This document shows positions 1 to 7,944 of a stretch of DNA of 64,000 nt, in pieces. Location of the stretch: assembly GCF_012676905.1 (NCBI RefSeq), contig NZ_CP051428.1:3992001-4056000 (forward strand), given 5' to 3'. Below the pieces are notes generated by a model that was given only the letters and a program-made list of their open reading frames with translations, did not search any database and was not told the origin of the DNA. The stretch is from Paenibacillus albicereus. GTDB taxonomy: Bacteria; Bacillota; Bacilli; Paenibacillales; Paenibacillaceae. Numbering within the stretch: position 1 is the first letter of the stretch; each line of letters starts with the position of its first letter. The position numbers and the translations under genes are program-made.

Positions 1-741
1 TTGGAACGCTTGCGAAGTGGAAATCAGCTGCAGCACGAGCAGCAGCAGGATGAGGTTTTTGATGCCCGGCAGGGTCACGTACCGGATCCGTGCCCAGACG
101 CCTGCGCCGTCCAGCTCCGCCGCCTCGTACATGTCCTTCGGAATGGCGGAAAGTCCGGCGATATAGATCAAGGTCGCGCTTCCGAAATTCTGCCAGGTTT
201 CCAGGATGACGAGCGAGAACATGGCGTTCTCTTTGCTGTAGAAGTCAAAGCTCGGCAGGCCCAGGAAGTTCAGGAACGTATTGATCGGGCCGATCGGATC
301 GTAGAACCATTGCCACATGCCGTAGAGCACGATCGCCGGGATGATGCTGGGCAAATACCCGATGATGCGCGCCGGTCCCCGGAACCACTTCAGCTCCGAC
401 ACCCCGATCGCCATCGCGATCGGCACCCAGAAGCCGATGACGAGCGCCAATCCCATGTAGTACAGCGTGTTTTTGATGGCCGTATAGAAGTCCGGGTTTC
501 CGAGCACGTCTTTGTAATTCTGCCAGCCGACAAAGGTGTTGCCGCTGACGAAATCGACCTGATAGAAGCTGTAGCCGATCCCTTTGGCGATCGGAACCCA
601 CAGGAACAGCAAGAAAACGAGCACCGCCGGCAGCAGAAACAGACTTCCCCACCCGTATTTCTTCAATCGCCTGCTCAGGCTTGCATGGGCAAGGGGCGCA
701 TCCGCTTTCGCTGGCGCCTGCGGTTGAACTTGCGTTGTCAT
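1..741 (-). CDS. Sugar ABC transporter permease (MalF/UgpA type), 3' end outside window
   Basis: This is an inner-membrane permease of a carbohydrate-uptake ABC transporter, reading off the left edge (247 codons present). After a cytoplasmic tail of about 25 residues comes a long hydrophobic segment, and further TM segments follow. An EAA-type coupling loop lies near residues 202-225 (YEAAELDGAG ... TLPGI), the site that docks to the ATPase. The ATG at 741 follows AAGGAG at 7 nt spacing. It lies downstream of the binding-protein gene on the same strand, so the two form one operon, and the second permease (MalG type) is expected beyond the edge. The substrate cannot be told from this part. Confidence 0.9.
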   Translation of the reverse strand, partial: MTTQVQPQAPAKADAPLAHASLSRRLKKYGWGSLFLLPAVLVFLLFLWVPIAKGIGYSFYQVDFVSGNTFVGWQNYKDVLGNPDFYTAIKNTLYYMGLALVIGFWVPIAMAIGVSELKWFRGPARIIGYLPSIIPAIVLYGMWQWFYDPIGPINTFLNFLGLPSFDFYSKENAMFSLVILETWQNFGSATLIYIAGLSAIPKDMYEAAELDGAGVWARIRYVTLPGIKNLILLLLVLQLISTSQAFQ

Positions 742-786
742 ACCCTTTCTCCTTCCTCTCCCGCGCATTCGCCCGTCCGGGCAATT

Positions 787-828
787 CAAAAGGGGGACGC
801 CCGGCTTTGTCCGTTCGGCCCCCTTTTG
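787..828 (-). terminator. Intercistronic hairpin between binding protein and permease genes
   Basis: A perfect 10-bp inverted repeat (CAAAAGGGGG / CCCCCTTTTG) lies between the stop of the binding-protein gene and the start of the permease gene. The T-run is short, so it probably acts as a leaky terminator or mRNA-stabilising hairpin. Such a site would keep the binding protein in excess over the membrane subunits, as is common in ABC uptake operons. Confidence 0.6.
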
Positions 829-836
829 TACCGGTA

Positions 837-2279
837 TTATTGAACCTTGACTTTATCGAAGTTTTCCTTCTGCACCTTGGCCGCCGCATCGTCCAGCAGC
901 TTCTGCAGGTCCAGGTCGCCTTTGCTGATGAGCACTTTCTGGATGACGTTCGCCATCTCGGCATAGTAGGCCTGCGTCTCGTATGTCGCTTCCGGCTTCG
1001 ATTCCATCAGCTGGATCAGTTCAGGGGAGTATTTGTAGACGTTGTCATGCTTGTCGAGCACTTCCTGATACTTCTTGCCGTACTCGGAGTCATCGTTCCA
1101 GTAGTTGATGAGCTGCGGGACGTAGACTTGATTTTTGGATTTTTGATCGACGATCTGCTGATCGATCGCATCCAGATATTCTTGCGTGAAGTATTCGTCG
1201 ACTACGAAATCGAACGCCGCCTTCTGCTGCCCTTTGTCGGCAAGGCCGTTGATGACTTTGTAGTTGCCGCCGGCTACGCCGATATGCTTGCCGCCCTTGG
1301 ACACGGACGGAATCGGATAGATCAGGACGTCATCCTTGCTGATGCCGCCTTGATTGATCGCGCCGTCCAGCGCGTTGCCGCTGCCGCACATGACCATCGC
1401 GCCGCGCCCTTGGTTGAACATCGCCAGCGCGTCGCCGTAGCCGAGCGCCCATTGCTTCGGAATGACATTGGCGACCTTCAGGTCGTTGTAGAACTGGAGC
1501 GCTTTCAGGCCGGCTTCGCTGTTGAACGCCGCCGTCACCTTGCCGTCCGCCACCGTCTGGATATCGCCGCCCGCCGTGTAGAGGAAGTTCGTCCAGTTCC
1601 AGCCGGCCTCCGTGCCTTTGCCCATCGGGATGAAGCCTGCGATGCCTTTGGCCGGGTCGTTCACGGCTTTTGCCGCCTCGATGAACTCCTCCATCGTCCA
1701 ATCCATCGGCGGCAGCGGCACGCCTTTTTCTTCGAAGATTTTCTTGTTGACGGTAATCGTCATGCCGTAGGCATCGATCGGAATGCCGTACGTCTTGCCT
1801 TCGATGACGAAAGGCTTGGTGGCGAATGCGTTCAAGTCCTTCGCGTACGGCCAGGTCGCCATATAATCGGACAGATCGGCGATCCATTTCTTGTCGGTCA
1901 GCAGCTTGCCTTCCGTCGCCCACGTCGTGAATTCGGTCTGCGCGCTGTTCGACGCCATCTTAATCGCGATTTCCGAGTTTTCATATTTCCAGTATTTAGG
2001 CGTAATGGAGACGTTCGGGTTCTTCTCCATGAACCGTTTGATCCGGGCGTCCAGCGCCGCGTTCTCCGCGGTTTTGTCCGGCGGGTATGCGTAGGCGACG
2101 ATGCTCACCTTTTCGGCGGGCGGCGCCGATGCTTCGACGCTTCCGTTCGCATTGTCGGCTGGCGCGCCCGCATTCGTGCTCGTATTTTCTGTGTTCGCAT
2201 TGCCGCCGCATCCGGCCAGCAGGACGAACATGGCCATGCCGCCGTAGGCCAGCATCCGTTTGCTTTTCCCTTTATTCAT
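837..2279 (-). CDS. Extracellular sugar-binding lipoprotein of ABC transporter
   Basis: This 480-residue protein is the solute-binding subunit (family 1 extracellular solute-binding protein) of the transporter whose permease follows it. A lipoprotein signal peptide is visible (hydrophobic stretch then LLAGC, lipid on Cys near residue 24), followed by a low-complexity Asn/Ala/Glu linker. The body has features of sugar-binding proteins, such as the PMDWTMEEF segment near residue 180 and a C-terminal repeated helical part. The ATG at 2279 follows GAGGGG at 7 nt. No regulator or glycosidase is in the window, so the sugar is unknown. Confidence 0.92.
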   Translation of the reverse strand: MNKGKSKRMLAYGGMAMFVLLAGCGGNANTENTSTNAGAPADNANGSVEASAPPAEKVSIVAYAYPPDKTAENAALDARIKRFMEKNPNVSITPKYWKYENSEIAIKMASNSAQTEFTTWATEGKLLTDKKWIADLSDYMATWPYAKDLNAFATKPFVIEGKTYGIPIDAYGMTITVNKKIFEEKGVPLPPMDWTMEEFIEAAKAVNDPAKGIAGFIPMGKGTEAGWNWTNFLYTAGGDIQTVADGKVTAAFNSEAGLKALQFYNDLKVANVIPKQWALGYGDALAMFNQGRGAMVMCGSGNALDGAINQGGISKDDVLIYPIPSVSKGGKHIGVAGGNYKVINGLADKGQQKAAFDFVVDEYFTQEYLDAIDQQIVDQKSKNQVYVPQLINYWNDDSEYGKKYQEVLDKHDNVYKYSPELIQLMESKPEATYETQAYYAEMANVIQKVLISKGDLDLQKLLDDAAAKVQKENFDKVKVQ

Positions 2280-2454
2280 GGTCTAACCCCTCGCATTTCC
2301 TATATTTGCTTGCCCTTTTATTGTAGGATAGGACCTCCCTCTCTTCGAGGTGCGATCTAACGGGCCTGAGGTGTAAAATTACGCTCTTGCGCCAGGATTC
2401 GAGCGCAGGCAGCCGTCTTCAAGCGGGTCGCACCGGCCGCATCCTGCGACAAAA

Positions 2455-2487
2455 CGGCAAAGGCAGCCGGCGCGGGGCCGGCTGCCT
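2455..2487 (-). terminator. Rho-independent terminator after discoidin-domain gene
   Basis: An 11-bp perfect stem (AGGCAGCCGGC / GCCGGCTGCCT, 2461-2471 with 2477-2487) is followed on the minus strand by a T-containing tail. It lies about 40 nt downstream of the discoidin-domain gene. Confidence 0.7.
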
Positions 2488-2525
2488 GAGGAGGATGGGG
2501 AAAATCGCGATTCCGTTCGGATAAC

Positions 2526-3026
2526 TCAAGGCCCGTAGACTTCGAGCTCCCCGATCGTCGTCGCCGTGCTGACCGGCGCTACGTTCACGCGAACGTAGCG
2601 CGCGTTGACGGCATTCGGAAGTTGGATGGTGACCGTATACGAATTGGCGGAATAGAAGGCGTAAGTGCCCGACGTTTGAGCGGCAAAGCTGCCGTCGTCC
2701 GCCGAGTCGCTGGTCAGGACCGACACCGCCTCCACCCAGTGGCCGTAAGCCGGCGACTTCAAGACGATCTGCTGGACCGATTGCGAGCTGCCGAGATCGA
2801 CTGTAAGCCACCCTTGCCCGCCGCCGCTTGGCTGCCAGAAGGTGTTTGGCACGCCATCCACCCCGTTGGCCGGACTTGATCCGCTGCTGGCCCATGCGTA
2901 GCGGCCCAGCGCCTTGTTCCACGATGCGGACGCGCTGCCGGGCTGGAACGAGAACGACGAGGCCGTCAGCAGCACCGCCAGCAGCGCGATAGACAATCTC
3001 TTTTTTGGATACCGAAACTTCTTCAC
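2526..3026 (-). CDS. Small secreted F5/8 type C (discoidin) domain protein
   Basis: The product is about 166 residues: a basic N-terminus, a signal peptide (hydrophobic core SIALLAVLLTASSF) ending near the AxA site of GSASA, then one discoidin/carbohydrate-binding-like domain filling the rest. Visible hallmarks are SSxxANGVDG, the W of TFWQPSGGG, a QQIVLKSP strand, RYVRVNV and the terminal GELEVYG. The GTG at 3026 was chosen because GGAGG sits 9 nt upstream and the signal peptide begins there; a longer frame to 3227 has no ribosome binding site. With no catalytic domain it is probably a secreted sugar- or wall-binding protein. It sits alone between two terminators. Confidence 0.8.
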   Translation of the reverse strand: MKKFRYPKKRLSIALLAVLLTASSFSFQPGSASASWNKALGRYAWASSGSSPANGVDGVPNTFWQPSGGGQGWLTVDLGSSQSVQQIVLKSPAYGHWVEAVSVLTSDSADDGSFAAQTSGTYAFYSANSYTVTIQLPNAVNARYVRVNVAPVSTATTIGELEVYGP

Positions 3027-3217
3027 CCTATCTTGCCTCCTTGAACGGGTCGAATGAAAGACGAAAAGCGAGCGTTCAGCTTTGGAGCCGGCACCGCTGC
3101 CGCCGGATGCGCAGGCAGGACCAGCCCGCTTCGGACCACCTCCCGGTCTCTCCCGATGCCGCCTGCTTGGCGAGCCTGTCAGCCGCAGAGATGCGATGTG
3201 CCGCATGGGAGAGGGTG
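3027..3217 (-). promoter_or_regulatory. Long GC-rich untranslated leader of the discoidin-domain gene
   Basis: A weak promoter (TTCTTT, 17 nt, TATGGT on the minus strand, the hexamer ending near 3217) would give a leader of about 190 nt with no supported reading frame. The leader contains several GC hairpins, including GACC ... GGTC beside GGGAGAG and CCGAAG. These fragments recall parts of a glycine aptamer, but the remaining conserved segments were not found, so no riboswitch class is assigned. Confidence 0.3.
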
Positions 3218-3321
3218 AATCCACCATAGCATGGATAGGCCTGGCAAAGAATGTCTATTCTTATTGTAGTTTTTCACATGCTGACAGGGAATGCCGTCCC
3301 TGGTAAGCGGAACGGAACGGC

Positions 3322-3353
3322 AAAAAAGGACGGCGAAAAGCTTCGCCGTCCTT
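3322..3353 (-). terminator. Terminator of the NDH-2 operon
   Basis: A 12-bp stem AAGGACGGCGAA / TTCGCCGTCCTT with a 4-nt loop is followed by TTTT on the minus strand. It lies about 45 nt after the small acidic gene that ends the operon. Confidence 0.85.
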
Positions 3354-3395
3354 CTCCTTATGCTTATGGACCTGCGGACCGCTCCAGCGGCAGTC

Positions 3396-3662
3396 CTAAT
3401 CCTCGTCCTCGTCTTCGTCCAGCTCGGCCGCCTCGCGCTTGGCGTTCAGATACGCCTCCGTGTCGCGGTCGCGCTGGCGGCCCTTTTCCTTGAGCCGCTC
3501 AATGCCGGGCAGGATGAGCCGGTCGACCTCCTGCTGGACCGCGTACGCCAGATCGTGGCGGTTCTGCGACTCCAGGTAGGAGCCGACCTCCATCAGCGCG
3601 TTGTAGCGGTCGAGCTCCTCGCGGGTCAGCAGGCCGCGCACCTGGACGCTGCAGTGCCGCAT
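3396..3662 (-). CDS. Small acidic-tailed protein translationally coupled to NDH-2
   Basis: This 88-residue soluble protein has no family I recognise. It is mostly helical by eye, with a charged middle (LTREELDRYNALMEVGSYLE, then RLKEKGRQRDRDTEAYLNAKR) and an acidic tail DEDEDED. The ATG at 3662 overlaps the stop of the NADH dehydrogenase gene in a TAATG junction, which decides this start over the in-frame codon at 3746 inside the upstream gene. Such coupling suggests a role tied to the dehydrogenase, perhaps its amount or membrane attachment, but that is inference only. Confidence 0.75.
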   Translation of the reverse strand: MRHCSVQVRGLLTREELDRYNALMEVGSYLESQNRHDLAYAVQQEVDRLILPGIERLKEKGRQRDRDTEAYLNAKREAAELDEDEDED

Positions 3663-4855
3663 TAGAAGAACTTTCCTTTGCGCAGCACGAGCGGGATGCC
3701 GCCGATGATGAACAGGTAGCGCAGGTCGATCATCTTCTTGAGCCAAGCGGCCTTGCGGCCCATGTATTTCTTGCCGAAGGCGACGCCGATGCCCTCGCCC
3801 TTGCCGAGCGAGGCGACCGTGCCCTTGTTGCTGAAGGCGAACGTCTTGAGCGGCTGGCTGCGGATCGCCGCGACCAGATTATGGGCGCAGGTGACGCCCT
3901 GCTGCATCGCGATCTGGGCGGTCGGCGGGTACGGACGGCCTTCTTCGTTGAACATCAGGGAGTTGTCCCCGATGATGTAGATGTTCTCGTGGCTCGGCGC
4001 GCGCAGGTAGTCGTCGACCTTGACGCGGCCGCGCATCGTCTCGAAGCCGGCCTCCTCGATGAGGCGGCTGCCGCGGATGCCGCCCGTCCAGATGACGGTC
4101 TTGGAGCGGATCTCCTCGCCGTCTCCGACAATGACGCCGTCCGGCGAGCACTCCTTGATCGCGGTGCCGATGCGGAAGATGACGCCTTTCTTGGTGAGCA
4201 CGTCCATGCCGTACTGCACGAGCTCCGGATCGAAGCCCGGCAGCGCGCTCGGCGCCGCCTCGATGTTGTACAGCTTGACGAGCGAGCGGTCGACGTCGAA
4301 GGCGCGGCACAGCTGCGGGATGCGGTCGGCCAGCTCGCCGACGAACTCGATGCCGGTGAAGCCCGCTCCCCCGACGACGAACGTCAGGTAGTCCGTGCGA
4401 TGAGGCTCGCGCTTGTAGCGGGCGAACTGGTACTCGACATGCTCGCGGATCAGGCGCACCGAGTTGATGCTGCGGATGCTCATCGCGTGCTCCGCCAGGC
4501 CCGGGATGCCGAACGTCTCCGGCTCGCCGCCGAGGCCGATGACGAGGTAGTCGTAGGACAGCGTGCCGTCCTCGAGGATGACTTTCTTGTCCTGCGTGCG
4601 GATCTGCACGACAGTGGACTTGACGAAGTCGATCTTGAACTCGTCGATCAGCTTGGAGATATTGACGCGAGCGTTCTCCGGATTGTCCGTGCCGGCGGCA
4701 GGCATATGCAAATGGGTCGTGATATAGTGGTAATCATGCTTGTTCACGAGAGTGACGTCGGCTTCGTTGTAGTTGAGCTGCTTCTGCAGCTTGAGGGCGG
4801 TCAGAATGCCGCCATAGCCGGCTCCCAAGATGACGATCTTCGGTATATTGCTCAT
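3662..4855 (-). CDS. Type II NADH:quinone oxidoreductase (NDH-2, YumB-like)
   Basis: A 397-residue membrane-associated flavoprotein that passes electrons from NADH to menaquinone without pumping protons. The FAD-binding Rossmann motif GAGYGG is at residues 12-17, the second dinucleotide motif VVGGAGFTGIE near 160, and the FAD-contacting IIGDNS near 295. A C-terminal hydrophobic/basic segment may anchor it to the membrane. It is divergent from the yumC-like reductase, as neighbours in B. subtilis also are, and is followed by a coupled small gene. A second related flavoprotein (YutJ-like) is at 25090. Confidence 0.93.
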   Translation of the reverse strand: MSNIPKIVILGAGYGGILTALKLQKQLNYNEADVTLVNKHDYHYITTHLHMPAAGTDNPENARVNISKLIDEFKIDFVKSTVVQIRTQDKKVILEDGTLSYDYLVIGLGGEPETFGIPGLAEHAMSIRSINSVRLIREHVEYQFARYKREPHRTDYLTFVVGGAGFTGIEFVGELADRIPQLCRAFDVDRSLVKLYNIEAAPSALPGFDPELVQYGMDVLTKKGVIFRIGTAIKECSPDGVIVGDGEEIRSKTVIWTGGIRGSRLIEEAGFETMRGRVKVDDYLRAPSHENIYIIGDNSLMFNEEGRPYPPTAQIAMQQGVTCAHNLVAAIRSQPLKTFAFSNKGTVASLGKGEGIGVAFGKKYMGRKAAWLKKMIDLRYLFIIGGIPLVLRKGKFF

Positions 4856-4998
4856 ATGGTGCTTCCCTTCCCATCCATCTCTAATCCCTTTTTATCTATA
4901 CTCAAGCCATGATAACAAATCCGCGAGAGCCACTTCAAGGTGAATTCCTACGAAATTAATTAGAAGAACGTACAAAACGCCCGCGCTCGGCAGGGCGC

Positions 4999-5027
4999 TT
5001 TCTACGCGAGCTTCCGGGACGTATAAT
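4999..5027 (+). promoter_or_regulatory. Promoter for ferredoxin-NADP reductase gene
   Basis: A perfect -10 TATAAT (5022-5027) lies 35 nt before the start codon. The matching -35 (TTTCTA, 17 nt away) is weak. The gap also carries the divergent start region of the NDH-2 gene. Confidence 0.55.
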
Positions 5028-5062
5028 GAAAGGGAAGGAACGCGATCTGGAGGTGCGAGGCA

Positions 5063-6058
5063 ATGACAGACGTGAAGATGGAGCCGGTCGACATCGCCGT
5101 CATCGGCGGAGGTCCCGCCGGCATGTTCGCCGCCTTTTACGGCGGCATGAGGCAGGCTTCGGTGAAGCTGATCGAGAGCATGCCGCAGCTGGGCGGCCAG
5201 CTGGCGGCCCTCTATCCCGAGAAGTACATTTATGACGTCGCCGGCTTCCCCAAGGTGACGGCCCAGGAGCTGGTCGACTCGCTGCGCCGGCAGATGGATC
5301 ATTTCGACCCGGAGGTCTGCCTGGAGGAAAAAGTGACCGGCCTCGTCAAGCGCGCCGAGCGGGAGTTCGAGATCCAGACCGACAAGGGCACGCACCTCGC
5401 CCGAGCGGTCATCATCACAGGAGGCGTAGGCGCCTTCGAGCCGCGCCGGCTGGAGCTGCCCGAGGCGGCCTCGTACGAAGGCCGGGGCCTCCACTATTTC
5501 GTCCGCGACCTGCTGCAGTTCAAGGGCCGCAACGTGCTCATCAGCGGCGGCGGCGACTCAGCGGTCGACTGGGCGCTCATGCTGGAGCCGATCGCGCAGA
5601 GCGTGACGCTCATCCACCGGCGCGACAAGTTCCGGGCCCACGAGCACAGCGTCGAGAAGCTGCGGGCGTCGACCGTCGACGTGCTCGTGCCGATGGAGAT
5701 CGTCCGGCTCGAGGGCGAGGTGTACGTAGAGAAGGTCACGCTTGCCCATGCCAAGACCGGCGAGGAGCAGACGCTCCATGTGGACGACGTCATCGTCAAC
5801 TTCGGCTTCGTCTCCTCGCTCGGCCCGATCGCCGACTGGGGACTCGCCATCGAAGGCGGCAGCATCGTCGTCGACACCCGCATGGAGACATCCATCCCCG
5901 GCATCTTCGCCGCAGGAGACATCACGACCTATCCCGGCAAGCTCAAGCTGATCGCCGTCGGCTTCGGCGAGGCGCCTACGGCCGTCAACAACGCCAAGGT
6001 CTACCTCGATCCGACCGCCAAGCTGTCTCCCGGGCACAGCAGCAACCTCAAGCTGTAG
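5063..6058 (+). CDS. yumC: Ferredoxin/flavodoxin--NADP+ reductase type 2 (YumC-like)
   Basis: A 331-residue thioredoxin-reductase-like flavoprotein without the redox-active CxxC, as is usual for the bacillar type 2 FNR that supplies reduced ferredoxin or flavodoxin. FAD motif GGGPAG is at residues 15-20, the NADP site [11 protein letters not shown] near 158-168, and the FAD-binding C-terminal motif [11 protein letters not shown] ... [11 protein letters not shown] at 280-315. The ATG follows GGAGG at 9 nt. It is monocistronic, with a terminator-like hairpin directly after it. Confidence 0.93.
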   Translation: MTDVKMEPVDIAVIGGGPAGMFAAFYGGMRQASVKLIESMPQLGGQLAALYPEKYIYDVAGFPKVTAQELVDSLRRQMDHFDPEVCLEEKVTGLVKRAEREFEIQTDKGTHLARAVIITGGVGAFEPRRLELPEAASYEGRGLHYFVRDLLQFKGRNVLISGGGDSAVDWALMLEPIAQSVTLIHRRDKFRAHEHSVEKLRASTVDVLVPMEIVRLEGEVYVEKVTLAHAKTGEEQTLHVDDVIVNFGFVSSLGPIADWGLAIEGGSIVVDTRMETSIPGIFAAGDITTYPGKLKLIAVGFGEAPTAVNNAKVYLDPTAKLSPGHSSNLKL

Positions 6059-6102
6059 CGGCAGGCCTCTTCGCCGCAGCTTTCCGACTAGCGCCAACAG
6101 TC

Positions 6103-6151
6103 AAAGGGCATCCTACTCCTCGACTTCAATGCCGAGGGAGGATGCCCTTTT
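6103..6151 (+). terminator. Terminator-like hairpin after yumC that abuts the next gene
   Basis: A 12-bp stem AAAGGGCATCCT / AGGATGCCCTTT (6103-6114 with 6139-6150) ends in TTTT. The GGGAGG within its right arm is also the likely ribosome binding site of the zinc-ribbon gene, so the hairpin may both end yumC transcripts and mask translation of read-through mRNA. Confidence 0.6.
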
Positions 6152-6152
6152 C

Positions 6153-6401
6153 ATGATGTGTCCCGTATGCAATGGCATTCGACTGCTCGATGCGGACTGC
6201 CCTCGCTGCCTGGAGCCGCTGGTCGACTGCGGCCCCGAACAGGATCTGGCGGGTCCGTACGCTCCTTACGGGCCGGCTGCGGCCGTGGCGATGCTCGCTC
6301 CCGAAGAAGAGCGGCAGGTGGTACCGGTTTGCATGCACAGGCTGTATTGTACCGTCTGTTCGCGCAGCAGCGATGCCGGCGTCCCGCTTACGCTCGGGTA
6401 A
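6153..6401 (+). CDS. Small double zinc-ribbon protein
   Basis: About 82 residues with Cys pairs CPVC and CPRC near the N-terminus and CxH ... CTVC near the C-terminus, separated by a Pro/Tyr/Ala-rich GPYAPYGP segment. This pattern fits one or two structural zinc sites in a small cytosolic protein. I do not recognise a named family, though short proteins of this layout are frequent in paenibacilli. The ATG at 6153 (or the next codon, 6156) was preferred to 6129 because GGGAGG ends at 6141, while 6129 lies inside the hairpin with no ribosome binding site. Confidence 0.65.
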   Translation: MMCPVCNGIRLLDADCPRCLEPLVDCGPEQDLAGPYAPYGPAAAVAMLAPEEERQVVPVCMHRLYCTVCSRSSDAGVPLTLG

Positions 6402-6466
6402 AGCGGTTCCGGCTGGCCCTACGGCTGCACCGTAGCGGCCTCTTTGTCAGGCGTCACGTTCGGGCT

Positions 6467-6610
6467 TCAGGCTCCTAGTCGAATCATCTCCGGGTTCAGT
6501 TGTCTGCGCTTGATCTCGCATGCGAGCAGCTTGATGAATTCCATGTCCAGATTGAATTGAACCGCGCTGAAGTAGGTTTCGATCAGCAATTCGTCAGACA
6601 ACAGCTCCAT
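6467..6610 (-). CDS. sda: Sporulation checkpoint inhibitor Sda
   Basis: This 47-residue product matches Sda closely: [10 protein letters not shown], then a helical hairpin ending EIKRR. Sda binds the DHp domain of the sporulation kinase (KinA in B. subtilis) and blocks phosphorelay input when replication initiates or DNA is damaged. The ATG at 6610 follows AAGGAGG at 8 nt; a longer in-frame reading to 6787 runs through the DnaA boxes and is not real. Upstream sits a cluster of DnaA boxes, as for B. subtilis sda, so transcription is probably tied to DnaA activity. Confidence 0.93.
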   Translation of the reverse strand: MELLSDELLIETYFSAVQFNLDMEFIKLLACEIKRRQLNPEMIRLGA

Positions 6611-6689
6611 CTTACCAGCCTCCTTTTCGTGCGGATTGGATGTGCTTCCCAATCTTAGCATGAGCGGAAATCGAGGAACAAGCGTTCGA

Positions 6690-6788
6690 ATATCCACAGT
6701 TCGGAGTGGACAAGATGTGTATAAAATGTGGGTACGACGGGATTTCCGAGGAAAAACCAGGGGGAGGATGTGGATAGAGTTATACACA
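6690..6788. promoter_or_regulatory. Cluster of DnaA boxes upstream of sda
   Basis: Two sites match TTATNCACA exactly: TGTGTATAA at 6716-6724 (reverse orientation) and TTATACACA at 6780-6788. Two differ by one base: ATATCCACA at 6690-6698 and TGTGGATAG at 6769-6777. A weaker TGTGGGTAC is at 6727-6735. They lie 80-180 nt upstream of the sda start, where DnaA would act on its promoter. This is not an origin: dnaA, dnaN and an AT-rich unwinding element are absent. Confidence 0.8.
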
Positions 6789-6841
6789 AGTGATTAAGTG
6801 GGAATAGCGATAAATAAGTTTTATGGATATTTCTTCCTTGA

Positions 6842-7708
6842 TTACTTCGGCCGCGTGTTGACCTCGAAAATCCAAATCTTCCCGCTGCGGTCCAGACCGT
6901 AGTCGAAGCCGAGCTGCCCGATGCCGGGGAACCTCGATTCCAGCACCGACGCCGACAGCCGCGTCAGCCGCCTCATCTCCTGCTTCTTGCCGCGGATGCT
7001 CGCTCCGGGCAGCGAGCGGCCGATGCCTTGCGCCGCCGTCAGCTGGCTGCCTCCCCGGCACAGATTGGTGACGAACAGTCCGGAGCGGGCGACGCGGCCC
7101 ACCATCGAGCGGATTTCCCAGCGTGCCCCGTTTTTGACGTATTTGACGCGATAATCGATCGGACGGCCGCCGACCGTTGCCAGATGGATGCCTTTCTGGA
7201 TCAAGTAGGAGCGTCCTTTCTGCAGCGGTTTCAATGCCAGATGAAGCGCGCCGATCGATGCCGCCCGCTTCGTGCTGGAGCCCGAAGCATAGCTGTATCC
7301 GCCGTCCACGCGGCTGATTTTGATGACGCCGTGGCCTCCGGTGCCGCGCACGGGCTTGATGACGACCATCCCATGCTGGTCCAGCATGCTTTTCAGGTTC
7401 GTCTCGGAATAGAGGCGGGTCGGAGGAATATGCGGCGCGATCGAAGGATGGGCAAGCAGCGCGGCCGTCTTCGCCCACTTGCTGGCGAGCATCCGACCGG
7501 TTCCCGCGCTCCCCTTCGGAAACGGCTTGGCCAGCACCTTCTGGACGTACGCGAGCTCCTCGGCGGCAGCTTCCTCGCCGCCCTCGGCGGGCGCTAGAGT
7601 CGGCGACGGCTCCGCTGCGACTGCGGCTGCGGCTGCCGGCTCGGCAACAGCCGCAGATGCGGCGGCTTCCGGAGCGGGCGCGGCTTCCATTCGAATCTCT
7701 TCGGTCAT
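6842..7708 (-). CDS. YheC/YheD-family ATP-grasp protein (spore coat-associated)
   Basis: A 288-residue protein of the YheC/D family of ATP-grasp proteins linked to the Bacillus endospore coat. The N-terminal 50 residues are low-complexity Ala/Pro/Glu and replace the longer N-terminal domain of B. subtilis YheC/D. The ATP-grasp fold follows: VVIKPVRGTGGHGV near 120, a YLIQKGI strand, the R-rich DYRVKYVKNGARWE segment, and FEVNTRP at the very C-terminus carrying metal ligands. The protein stops just after that motif. Substrate is unknown for the family. Confidence 0.85.
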   Translation of the reverse strand: MTEEIRMEAAPAPEAAASAAVAEPAAAAAVAAEPSPTLAPAEGGEEAAAEELAYVQKVLAKPFPKGSAGTGRMLASKWAKTAALLAHPSIAPHIPPTRLYSETNLKSMLDQHGMVVIKPVRGTGGHGVIKISRVDGGYSYASGSSTKRAASIGALHLALKPLQKGRSYLIQKGIHLATVGGRPIDYRVKYVKNGARWEIRSMVGRVARSGLFVTNLCRGGSQLTAAQGIGRSLPGASIRGKKQEMRRLTRLSASVLESRFPGIGQLGFDYGLDRSGKIWIFEVNTRPK

Positions 7709-7944
7709 TCTCTTGCTCTCCTTTCTTCTTCTACTCTAGTCTATGCTTTCGGGCGTGCGTTCTCTTGGATGATTGTCCGCGGCCGAACCGCCCTGTTTGC
7801 GGCCGGAGGCATACGGGCATCCGTACCGCAGGGACATCGGCCCAGCGATCCGCCGTCTCTCCGTCTCGAGATGGAGGACAGAGGCGGCCAACGCTGATAC
7901 AGTAGAGGCAAAGAACCCGATCCCGAAAGGTTGTGGACCCTCCC

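Noticed and set aside
681-2360. 559-codon plus-strand frame over the sugar-binding protein gene
   Set aside because: It is antisense to a clear lipoprotein gene and its translation is an Arg/His/Val/Ala-rich composition typical of high-GC shadows.
6690-6788. Replication origin because of clustered DnaA boxes
   Set aside because: No dnaA/dnaN neighbours and no AT-rich unwinding element; the boxes are best explained as the sda regulatory region.
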